A DNA stretch of 35,903 nucleotides from an uncultured Burkholderiales bacterium (GTDB lineage: Bacteria > Pseudomonadota > Gammaproteobacteria > Burkholderiales > Burkholderiaceae_C), in NCBI GenBank assembly GCA_945952065.1, contig CAMFGY010000039.1:1-35903 (forward strand), given 5' to 3'. Of this stretch, positions 29,265 through 35,874 are shown one piece after another; position 1 is the first letter of the stretch, and every line of letters starts with the position of its first letter. The notes under the pieces are model-generated. The model saw nothing but the letters and a program-made list of their open reading frames with translations. It was not told the origin of the DNA and ran no database searches. Made by a program: the position numbers and the translations under genes.

Positions 29265-30761
29265 TCAGAGCGGGCTGGCGCGCACAAAATCGCGCAGCTC
29301 AGCGGCCATGCGAGCCAGTGAAGGCGGGTGGATGTACATCATGTGGCCGGCTTCAAAGTAGCTCACGCTGATATTGCCCTGCAAGCGCTCACGCAGGCCC
29401 AGATGGCTGAGGGTGTAGTCACCTGCGGCGTGCGGCGTGGCCAAATCGTAGTAACCACTGGCCACATAGACCCGCATGCTGGGGTTGGCGTGCATGGCGC
29501 GACGCAGGCTGTCGCCCACGTTCACATACTTGTTCTCAAAGCCCTTCCAACTCCAGGTGTTCCACAGCGGCGCCATCACCAAATACGGTGCGTCGCTGTC
29601 GAATTTCAGGGTCTCGTGCAGCAGCCGGTTGATGCCCACCGCATAGGCGCCCACCAAATTGTTCATGCCAGCGTCTTCCTCGGGGTGCTCGCCGGCATCA
29701 TCGCGATCCAGGCCCAGGAATCGGCTGTCCAGGCGGCCGACCGTCTGGCCGCGTTCACGCAGCAATTCCTTGAAGAAGCGGAACTCGGTGGGGCGCAAGT
29801 CGCAGCGCAGCAAATAGGCGCTGCTCAGGCCGCTGTAGAGCGCCAGTTTGTCGGCAATTTTCTGGCGCTGCTCGCTGCTCAGCCGCGATCCTTGCATCAA
29901 GGCCACCCAGTAGTCGCCATTGGCAAAGGCTTCGGCTTCGGCCACCACTTCGGCCACAGGCTTTTTCTGCAGCGTGGGCTTCAAGGCCTTGTGATACCAG
30001 GCGGTGGCGGCGTACGTGGGCAGGTAGAGCGGGTAGGGCAGTTCATTGCCGTGGTCAAAGCTCAGGGTCTGGAAGTCCACCGCCATCGACACCAACATCA
30101 AACCGTTCAGATGGATGTTGTGCTTTTCTTGCAAGTGACGTGAGAGGCCCGCGGCGCGTGTGGTGCCATAGCTCTCGCCAATCAAGTATTTGGGTGAAGA
30201 CCAGCGGCCATGGCGGTTCAGGTAGAGCCGAATGAACTCGCCCACCGCATCCAGATCGCGCTGGTACTCGTGGTACTCGGCCACTTTTTCGCCCTCGGCC
30301 ACGCGTGAATGGCCGGTACCGACGGGGTCGATGAACACCAGATCCGATTCGGTCAGCAAGGTGAACTCGTTGTCGCACAGGGCATAGGGCGGCTGGCCGC
30401 ATTGACCCATTTCATCGGTGGGCACGCGTTGCGGCCCCAACAGGCCCAGATGCAGCCACACGCTGCTGGAGCCCGGCCCGCCGTTGAAGCTGAAGGTCAG
30501 GGGGCGACGCTCGTTCTTGTGCTTGGTCTTCAAGGTGTAGGCGATGAAGAACACCGAGGCGCGCGTCTTTTTGCCCTTGTGCTCACCGTCTTTGGCGTCC
30601 ACCTCACGCAAAAGCAGGGTGCCGCAGGTGGCGGTGTATTCGAGTGTCTTCTTGCCGATTTGAATTTTGTGATCGGTGCTGACCAGGCGTTCTACCGCAG
30701 GGTCGCTGCTCTCGCTGCGGTTGTTCTTGTCGGCGTCGGGCTTGGCTTCTGCGTCTGCCAT
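29265..30761 (-). CDS. S10 family serine carboxypeptidase-like protein
   Basis: 498 residues, GGAG 7 bases before the ATG. The alpha/beta-hydrolase S10 signatures are clear: LTFSFNGGPGSSSVWLHLG (oxyanion region), LVFIDPVGTGHS, the nucleophile elbow IGESYGTTRA, the acid in YVASGYYDLATP and the His in YFEAGHMMYIH. There is no signal peptide; the N-terminus is charged (ADAEAKPDADKNNRSESSDP), so a cytoplasmic place is likely, unlike eukaryotic vacuolar carboxypeptidases. It should remove C-terminal residues from peptides. It is divergent from the DUF429 gene with only 38 bp between the starts. Confidence 0.88.
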   Translation of the reverse strand: MADAEAKPDADKNNRSESSDPAVERLVSTDHKIQIGKKTLEYTATCGTLLLREVDAKDGEHKGKKTRASVFFIAYTLKTKHKNERRPLTFSFNGGPGSSSVWLHLGLLGPQRVPTDEMGQCGQPPYALCDNEFTLLTESDLVFIDPVGTGHSRVAEGEKVAEYHEYQRDLDAVGEFIRLYLNRHGRWSSPKYLIGESYGTTRAAGLSRHLQEKHNIHLNGLMLVSMAVDFQTLSFDHGNELPYPLYLPTYAATAWYHKALKPTLQKKPVAEVVAEAEAFANGDYWVALMQGSRLSSEQRQKIADKLALYSGLSSAYLLRCDLRPTEFRFFKELLRERGQTVGRLDSRFLGLDRDDAGEHPEEDAGMNNLVGAYAVGINRLLHETLKFDSDAPYLVMAPLWNTWSWKGFENKYVNVGDSLRRAMHANPSMRVYVASGYYDLATPHAAGDYTLSHLGLRERLQGNISVSYFEAGHMMYIHPPSLARMAAELRDFVRASPL

Positions 30762-30799
30762 GGTCGGTCTCCGTGTTGTTCAAGGCTACATTGGCGAGC

Positions 30800-31402
30800 A
30801 TGCACTCTAGCGCGAACCCTCTCAGCCCGCCGGCCCATTCTGCAAGCGAACCCTCATCGCTGTTGGGCGTTGACTTCAGCAGTGCGCCGAGTCGGCGCAA
30901 GCCCATCGTGGCGGCCTTGGGTGAATGGGCCGGGCCAAGGGGTCAGGTCTTGCGTTTGGCGCAAGTCCAAAGCTTTGCGAGCCTGGATGACTTCGCTGAG
31001 TTTCTCGCCGCACCCGGCGCTTGGATCGGCGGTTTTGATCTCCCTTTTGGCCTGCCCAGGGTCTTGCTGGAGCAACTTGGCTGGCCGCTGCAATGGGCCG
31101 AACTGATGGACCATTACAGCCAGTTGCCGCGCGAAGAAATTCGCCGCCAGTTCGCCGCGTTCTGTGCGGGGCGACCGCCCGGCGCCAAGTTTGCCCACCG
31201 GGCCTGCGATGGCCCGGCCGGCTCTTCCCCGAGCATGAAGTGGGTGAATCCGCCGGTAGCCTATATGTTGCATGCGGGCGTGCCGCTCTTGCTGCGGGCG
31301 GGTGCCACGCTGCCCGGTCTGCACGTCGGGCCAGATCCGAACAAACTGGCCTTGGAGGCCTACCCCGGCCTGCTTGCCCGAGAGGTCTTGGGGCGGCGCA
31401 GC
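30800..31402 (+). pseudogene. DUF429 family protein, truncated at the 3' end
   Basis: The reading begins at the ATG at 30800 and shows the DUF429 N-terminal motif LLGVDFSSAPSRRKPIVAAL, then GGFDLPFGLPR and a core with NPPVAYMLHAGVPLLLRAG and LALEAYPGLLAREVLGRRS. Family members usually run to about 250-300 residues and continue after the GRRS motif with a charged conserved helix. Here homology stops after Ser at about 31402; eight or so unrelated residues and a TAA at 31430-31432 follow, in sequence of clearly lower GC. The gene has therefore lost its 3' third to a deletion or insertion. The function of the family is unknown. Confidence 0.72.
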
Positions 31403-31968
31403 TCAATGCCATCTAGAAAATTTATGAGCTAATCGCATATTCAGTGTCGCTTGTGAAACTGTTACTGGCTGACGTTGAGGAGAACGGTCCAACTCGTTGT
31501 TGCTAAATCGCTGGTTGGTAAGCCGGCCCAGGGGAGTTCAGATCCGAATGGGCACCATCACGGGATCACTGCTGCTGCTCATGAAGTAGATTCCGAGGCG
31601 GCTCGAGGCGGCTGTTGTGACACAGACCGTGGCAGATCGATGACAGATCAAGTGCGCTGCTGACTAAGCGCGCTGTGGGGACGGCGTATCTCGAATTCCT
31701 GTCACATTGAGCGGCTGTTTCGTTTGCTCTTTACCATGGCAACTCATCTCGCTGGCTTGCACTGCCTGTACGCTGAGCCTGCTTTGTGAGCTCGAAGTGC
31801 GGGAAGTTAAGCTGGAAGTGGGCGACGCCTCCCCCGGCTCGCATCGGGTCGGTAAAGAAGTGCCGATTCGGGTTGCAGTCAAGTGTCAGCCTCTGTGCCG
31901 TGCACGCGCGCGCCAACAGCAATCGGGCTTTTGGGCACGTCGTGCGGATTCTAGGGTTTTCACGACCG
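31403..31968. other. Gene-poor lower-GC stretch at the start of the accessory region
   Basis: I see no convincing gene here. The first 100 bases (AAAATTTATGAGCTAATCGC and following) are much more AT-rich than the chromosome to the left. Short open frames exist on both strands; one on the minus strand, 31731-31922, reads NRHFFTDPMRAGG and VAHFQLNFPHFELT, which looks protein-like but has no recognisable start or domain. AGCTCA (31400-31405) and TGAGCT (31425-31430) form an inverted repeat right at the junction. Confidence 0.5.
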
Positions 31969-32751
31969 TCACGGCGTCCACCCGGTCAGCTCGCCATTCT
32001 CAAACTTGATCAACCGACCATGCTTGGCCGTGACGTCAAAGTAAGCAATGCGCGTTGTCGAGCTCGCGATGATGAGCCCGGTTCCGACTACCTTCCCGTC
32101 GCGCGTGAACTCCGTACAGACGCTGTGCTTACCGTTGCGCTGGCAGCCCTTTTGGATATCGCTTTCTTTCTTCTCTGCCCATTTGCCTGCGGCGTGCTCA
32201 CCTATGAGGGGCGCCACAGCGAGCCCGATGAAGGCGGCGACGACCACGTAATACAGCACGACCACAACCAGCCCTGAAAGGCCGAAGGACGCGAAAAGGC
32301 TCTTGAGCGATCTGGGCAGGCGACCGACGTTGCGCTTCAACCATTTTCCGACCTTTGTGTCGCCAGGTGGGGTCTTCTTGATGAGTGAGGTAGTCCAGAA
32401 ATGGATGCCACCGATGATGAAGAATGCCAGCAGGAGCAGTGCGCCAACTTGTCCGATCAGCAGTGTGTAGATGCTCTCGAGGACGGCCATGTAGCCGTAG
32501 TGCACACGGTTGCTGGTATCCAACGGCAGCATGCCATCGTCGAATCCCCAGTGGCCAAGATAGCGCGCATAGGCTTCTTGACCAATGAAGTTCAAAGCCG
32601 TGGCCGACGCGCCGAGGGCGGCGGCGCCTGCCTTGGCCAGCGATGACCAAGAAATGGACTTCTTTGCTTGCGGTGACTGACCGGCCAGGGTTTCTGTCGG
32701 TTTGGTGGGTGTCAGCACTGAGTCTGCTTCGTTCATTTGTTTATGATTCAT
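31969..32751 (-). CDS. Hypothetical membrane protein
   Basis: 260 residues. I do not recognise a named family. A polar, Thr/Ser/Lys-rich N-terminus (about 35 residues) precedes hydrophobic segments near residues 40-58, 98-120 and 155-180. Between the first two lies YARYLGHWGFDDGMLPLDTS with VHYGYMAVLES after it, a layout seen in several uncharacterised proteobacterial membrane proteins. The C-terminal 80 residues are soluble and hold two Cys (KGCQRNGKHSVCTEF). The start may be the ATG at 32751 or the one at 32736; neither has a Shine-Dalgarno site. Codon use is less GC-biased than in the chromosomal genes, which fits acquired DNA. Confidence 0.65.
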   Translation of the reverse strand: MNHKQMNEADSVLTPTKPTETLAGQSPQAKKSISWSSLAKAGAAALGASATALNFIGQEAYARYLGHWGFDDGMLPLDTSNRVHYGYMAVLESIYTLLIGQVGALLLLAFFIIGGIHFWTTSLIKKTPPGDTKVGKWLKRNVGRLPRSLKSLFASFGLSGLVVVVLYYVVVAAFIGLAVAPLIGEHAAGKWAEKKESDIQKGCQRNGKHSVCTEFTRDGKVVGTGLIIASSTTRIAYFDVTAKHGRLIKFENGELTGWTP

Positions 32752-33017
32752 TAGTTGAGAGGCGCGACTGCGACTAGCTGAGCACCGACCGACAGTCTGG
32801 CCTCTAACAAGCTCACTAGGTGACCCATCGGGAAACTACTGATAACCGAGCGACTACGCGAGGCGTCTTCTACTGAAAGAAAAACTTGATAGGGAGGACT
32901 GTATGCAACTGCAGCAGATCGACGTCACCGGCGCGCCTCTCGTGGGCGCCATCACCAAAGAATTGGGCTTGCGATGGCCCCAAACACCATGCTGTGGTAC
33001 TCGGGCAAGGAATGTTC
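32752..33017. other. Spacer between the orphan membrane protein gene and the IS66 element
   Basis: 266 bases. The only feature I can support is a gene start near its right end (32903, next entry). The rest, 32752-32890, contains no ORF of note and no clear promoter. Confidence 0.5.
32903..33017 (+). pseudogene. 5' fragment of an unidentified gene cut by the IS66 element
   Basis: An ideal ribosome site, AGGGAGGA (32891-32898), stands 4 bases before an ATG at 32903. The reading starts MQLQQIDVTGAPLVGAITKE and continues LGLRWPQ before reaching the left end of the IS66 element after 38 codons; in the IS it stops at 33041-33043. The downstream part reads more naturally in another frame (APNTMLWYSGKECSYA), so a frameshift is also possible. 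No family is recognised. Confidence 0.35.
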
Positions 33018-33038
33018 GTATGCGTCTGGCCAAGTCAT
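33018..33038 (+). repeat. IS66 left terminal inverted repeat
   Basis: GTATGCGT-CT-GGCCAAGTCAT. The complement of 35443-35463 reads GTATGCGT-AC-GGCCAAGTCAT, identical except for the two central bases. Confidence 0.82.
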
Positions 33039-33068
33039 CTTGAAGCGAGGCGAAGCGGCGGTAAGGAT

Positions 33069-33095
33069 CGTGTCCACGTAACTTAGGTGGACACG
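33069..33095 (+). promoter_or_regulatory. Hairpin covering the tnpA ribosome binding site
   Basis: CGTGTCCAC (33069-33077) and GTGGACACG (33087-33095) form a perfect 9-bp stem with a 9-base loop, and the tnpA ATG follows at once (33096). The Shine-Dalgarno AGGTGG (33085-33090) lies partly in the 3' arm. A transcript reading in from outside would fold and hide the site, a known way for insertion sequences to avoid activation by external transcription. The fragment at 35672-35699 keeps a similar TGTGTCC/GGACACA pair at the same place. Confidence 0.6.
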
Positions 33096-33436
33096 ATGAC
33101 AAGCGAGAAGAAGCAGACCCGGCAGCGGTACGACGCGGCGATGAAGGCTCGGGTGGTGGCTGAATGCGACGAGCCGTGCGCGTCGGTTGCCAAGGTGGCG
33201 CTGGCCCACGGAATCAATGCCAACGTCGTGCACCGCTGGCGGCAACTGGCCCGCGAAGAGGGTAAGGTGGTTCCCGCCAAGGCAGGCGAGTTCATCGCGC
33301 TGCCGCTGGTGGCGCCGGCAATCGATGCCCCGGTGCCCGCTGAGATCCGCGTCGTGGTCCGGTCACGATGACTGTCACCTGGCCGGTCACTTCGGCCGCG
33401 AACTTCGCGGCGTGGACCCGCGAGTTGCTGCGGTGA
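33096..33436 (+). pseudogene. tnpA: IS66 TnpA (OrfA), frameshifted near its 3' end
   Basis: From the ATG at 33096 the product reads TSEKKQTRQRYDAAMKARVV, then a helix-turn-helix VAKVALAHGINANVVHRWRQ as in IS66 OrfA/IS3-type proteins. The frame stops at 33371 after EIRVVVRSR. In the frame that begins with ATG at 33368, the sequence MTVTWPVTSAANFAAWTREL continues to a TGA at 33434-33436, which is how TnpA proteins of this subgroup end. That stop overlaps the GTG of tnpB as GTGA, the expected coupling. A single-base loss around 33355-33367 explains both facts. Confidence 0.7.
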
Positions 33437-33764
33437 TCCGCATAGAGGCGGTGTGGTTGGCTGGCGAGCCACTCGCATGCGTGCCGGCACAGAATCGGCG
33501 CTGGCCCGCGTGGTCAAGGTTTTCGGTGCCGCGCACCCGCACCATGCCTACCTGTTCGCGAATAGGCGCGCCAACCGCATGAAGGTGCTGGTGCACGACG
33601 GCATCGGGGTATGGCTTGCCGCGCGGCGGCTGAACGTTGGCAAGTTCGCCTGGCCCAACGACACGGCCAGCGCGCTGCAACTGACCCGCACGCAGTTTGA
33701 TGCCCTGGTGCTGGGCCTGCCATGGCAGCGGCTGGGCGATGCGGGGATCATCCGTGTGATCTGA
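33433..33764 (+). pseudogene. tnpB: IS66 TnpB (OrfB), frameshifted near its 5' end
   Basis: GTG at 33433 starts IRIEAVWLAGEPL, the normal TnpB beginning. The frame then changes: the rest of the protein (MRAGTESALARVV, HPHHAYLFANRRANRMKVLV, GIGVWLAARRLNVGKFAW, VLGLPWQRLG) is read from 33477 in the next frame to the TGA ending at 33764. One base is missing at about 33475-33476, where a GAC codon appears as GC. TnpB is a small protein required for IS66 transposition, but its role is not understood. A downstream GTG at 33453 could give an N-terminally altered product in the second frame. Confidence 0.75.
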
Positions 33765-33839
33765 GGCTGCTGGGCTGCCCGGCTGCAATTGCCGGATGTG
33801 CCGATGCGCGCAGCGCGGCGGCACGGCAAGATCACACCC

Positions 33840-35411
33840 ATGATCAGCGCGCAGCAACTGGACACCCTGGACCCGCAGATGCCGCAGGCCGTGCAGGCGC
33901 TGCTGGCCCAGGTCCAGCAGCACGGCGCTGAGATCGCCTTCAAGCAGGCACTCATCGACAAGCTTACGCACGAAATGGCGGTGCTCAAGCGGATGAAGTT
34001 CGCCGCCAGCAGCGAGCGCTTTGCCGGCACCCTGGCCCCCGAGCAGCGCAGCCTGCTGGAGGAGACGCTGGACACCGACCTGGCTGAGCTCGAACGCGAG
34101 ATCGAGCGCAAGCGCGGCAAGGCCGGCGACAACCAGGACAAGACTGAGAAGAAGACGCCCAGGCGCACTCCATTGCCGCCACACCTGCCGCGCCCCGATT
34201 TAGAGCATGAGCCGACCGACACTGCCTGCGGCTGTGGCCAGCCGATGCAGCGCTTTGGCGAGGACGTGGCCGAGCGCCTGGACTACCAGCCCGGCGTGTT
34301 CACGGTGGAGCGCCATGTGCGCGGCAAGTGGGCCTGCCGGTGCTGCGAGAAGATCGTGCAGGCGCCGGTGCCGGCGCACGTCATCGACAAGGGCATCCCC
34401 ACGGCCGGCCTGCTGGCGCACCTGCTGGTGGCCAAGTTCATGGATCACCTGCCGCTATACCGGCAGGAAGCGATCTTCGAGCGTGCCGGTCACCTGATCG
34501 CCCGCTCGACCCTGGCGCAGTGGGTGGGCGAGTGCGGCGCGCAGTTGCAGCCGCCGGTCAACACCCTGGCCGATGAACTGCGCCGTCATGTGGTGCTGCA
34601 CGCTGACGAGACGCCGGTGGCCATGCTCAAGCCCAAGCACCTGCGCGACGGCAAGACGCACAAGGCCTACATCTGGTCGTACTGCACCACCCGCGCGAAC
34701 CCGACCAAGGCGGTGGTCTTCGAGTTCAGCGAGAGCCGCGCCGGCGAGAACGTTCAGGAGTTCCTCAAGCTGGACACGCCTCAGGCCTGGCAGGGCACAT
34801 TGGTGACCGACGGCTTCAGCGGCTACAACGCCACCACCACCAAGGGTGTGACCTCGGCGCAGTGCATGGCGCACGCCCGCAGGAAGTTCAACGACCTTTG
34901 GGCTAACCACAGCAGCGAGGTAGGCCGCAAGGCGTTGCGCTACCACCAGTGCCTGTTCCGGATCGAGCGCGAGATCGAGGGCCTGCCTACCGATGAGCGA
35001 CAACGGATACGCCATCGCAAGTCACGGCGGGTGCTGGCTGTCTTCCACCGATGGCTGCTGGCGCAACGGCAGTTGGTGCCGACCGGTTCGGCCACCATGA
35101 AAGCCATCGACTGCAGCCTCAAACGCTGGGCGCAACTCACCCGCTTCGTTGACGACGCTGACGTGCCGATCTCGAACAACTGGGTGGAGAACCAGATCCG
35201 GCCGATTGCCATCGGGCGGTCAAACTGGCTGTTCGCCGGGAGCCTGCCCGCGGGCAAGCGGGCCACGGCCATCATGAGCCTGCTGCACTCGGCGTGCCTC
35301 AACGGGCACGAGCCCTACGCATACTTCAAGGATGTGCTCGAGAGACTGCCGACACACCCGGCCACCCGCATAGACGAGTTGCTGCCGCACCGCTGGTCGC
35401 CCGCTTCCTGA
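33840..35411 (+). CDS. tnpC: IS66 family transposase TnpC (DDE)
   Basis: 523 residues from the ATG at 33840 (MISAQQLDTLDPQ), the common TnpC start; a longer reading from 33789 is possible. An N-terminal coiled coil (EIAFKQALIDKLTHEMAVLK) is followed by a zinc-finger-like domain with CGCG and WACRCC. The catalytic core comes next: D256 (HADETPV), D324 (VTDGFSGY) and E450 (NNWVENQIRPIAIGRSNWLF), with CMAHARRKF in between. The C-terminal IS66 domain reads LLHSACLNGHEPYAYFKDVL. It appears complete. It lies 75 bp after tnpB. Confidence 0.95.
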   Translation: MISAQQLDTLDPQMPQAVQALLAQVQQHGAEIAFKQALIDKLTHEMAVLKRMKFAASSERFAGTLAPEQRSLLEETLDTDLAELEREIERKRGKAGDNQDKTEKKTPRRTPLPPHLPRPDLEHEPTDTACGCGQPMQRFGEDVAERLDYQPGVFTVERHVRGKWACRCCEKIVQAPVPAHVIDKGIPTAGLLAHLLVAKFMDHLPLYRQEAIFERAGHLIARSTLAQWVGECGAQLQPPVNTLADELRRHVVLHADETPVAMLKPKHLRDGKTHKAYIWSYCTTRANPTKAVVFEFSESRAGENVQEFLKLDTPQAWQGTLVTDGFSGYNATTTKGVTSAQCMAHARRKFNDLWANHSSEVGRKALRYHQCLFRIEREIEGLPTDERQRIRHRKSRRVLAVFHRWLLAQRQLVPTGSATMKAIDCSLKRWAQLTRFVDDADVPISNNWVENQIRPIAIGRSNWLFAGSLPAGKRATAIMSLLHSACLNGHEPYAYFKDVLERLPTHPATRIDELLPHRWSPAS

Positions 35412-35419
35412 GAGGGCCC

Positions 35420-35436
35420 GCCGGCCTCGTGCCGGC
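35420..35436 (+). other. Hairpin after tnpC
   Basis: GCCGGC and GCCGGC flank a 5-base loop (CTCGT), a 6-bp GC stem 8 bp after the tnpC stop and just inside the right end of the element. No T-run follows. Confidence 0.45.
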
Positions 35437-35442
35437 CGTCAT

Positions 35443-35463
35443 ATGACTTGGCCGTACGCATAC
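35443..35463 (-). repeat. IS66 right terminal inverted repeat
   Basis: On the minus strand it reads GTATGCGT-AC-GGCCAAGTCAT and pairs with 33018-33038 in 19 of 21 positions. It overlaps a local palindrome, CCGTACGCATACGG. Confidence 0.82.
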
Positions 35464-35471
35464 GGCGCTGC

Positions 35472-35749
35472 TGCCCTCAAATGTCCAACAGTTCACCAGG
35501 CCTGCGACGCAGGATGTTGACGTTGAGGCCGTTAGCCAGCGCCATCGCTGCCGTGGAGACCGCTGGCTGGCGTGCCAGCTTGATAACCGCGCCGTGAGCT
35601 GTGGCGAATGCCGGCGCCAGCTGCCCCCGACTGGTGTCGTTAGCGCCCTGCGCTCTGGCCTGAAGTGCCCATGTGTCCATGCATGCTGTCGCGGACACAA
35701 GCATCCGAGCCCGGCTATCGGACTTCAGGGTGACTTTGCCGGAGCTTAC
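35472..35749 (-). mobile_element. Fragment of a second IS66-type element, inverted
   Basis: The minus-strand end at 35749 reads GTAAGCTCCGGCAAAGTCA, the typical IS66 terminus, and can be aligned with the left end of the intact element (GGCcAAGTCA and TGAAG are shared). A 7-bp inverted repeat TGTGTCC/GGACACA (35672-35699) precedes the tnpA start as in the intact copy. Only the tnpA beginning is left; the fragment abuts the right end of the intact IS66 at about 35463-35472. Confidence 0.6.
35477..35680 (-). pseudogene. IS66 TnpA fragment
   Basis: 67 codons from the ATG ending at 35680. The start MDT matches MDT in the possible longer start of the intact tnpA. Residues 31-59, AVIKLARQPAVSTAAMALAN followed by GLNVNILRR, align with the helix-turn-helix of the intact TnpA (VALAHGINANVVHRW). 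The first 30 residues do not align well, and the end (PGELLDI, stop) departs from the family, so this is a decayed, truncated piece. Confidence 0.6.
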
Positions 35750-35765
35750 GGCTGAATTGCCTGCC

Positions 35766-35810
35766 GCAGTAGCACCACAGATAGGCGCGGTGGGTCTTGC
35801 CATTGCCGTC
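35766..35810 (-). pseudogene. IS66 TnpC fragment
   Basis: The minus strand encodes DGNGKTHRAYLWCYC, which matches DGKTHKAYIWSYC in the intact TnpC of this window (after the first catalytic Asp). It is outside the end of the second element, so it is a remnant of another IS66 copy or of a rearranged one. No longer frame can be followed. Confidence 0.5.
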
Positions 35811-35844
35811 CGGCGGGCTTGACCACGTGGCGCACTGCAGGGGC

Positions 35845-35874
35845 TACGGTAATTACCGTAACGCGTTACGGTAA
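35845..35874. promoter_or_regulatory. Two overlapping perfect palindromes, probable operator
   Basis: TACGGTAA (35845-35852), its complement TTACCGTA (35853-35860) and again TACGGTAA (35867-35874) give a perfect 16-bp palindrome (35845-35860) and a perfect 22-bp palindrome (35853-35874) that share one arm. Such repeated half-sites are typical of dimeric repressor binding sites in front of a regulated promoter, for example TetR-type ones. The window ends 29 bp further, so no gene can be assigned. Confidence 0.55.

Larger units (their letters stand above)
33018..35463 (+). mobile_element. IS66-family insertion sequence
   Basis: A 2446-bp element, a normal size for IS66, with tnpA, tnpB and tnpC in the usual order and strand. 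The ends are set by 21-bp terminal inverted repeats with 19 matches. They start GTATGC, close to the family's typical GTAAGC. The 8 bases outside the two ends (GAATGTTC and GGCGCTGC) do not match, so there is no target duplication of the usual 8 bp and the copy has probably been rearranged with its flanks. tnpC is intact; tnpA and tnpB each carry an apparent frameshift. Confidence 0.85.

Noticed and set aside
33078-33095. tnpA starting at the GTG at 33087 (MDTMTSEKK)
   Set aside because: The ATG at 33096 has AGGTGG at a good distance, while the GTG lies inside that site and the hairpin arm. The MDT match with the fragment leaves some doubt.
33061-33095. GTAAGGATCG at 33061 as the left end of the IS66 element
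   Set aside because: It looked like a GTAAG terminus, but no partner exists at the right, whereas 33018-33038 pairs with 35443-35463 in 19 of 21 bases.
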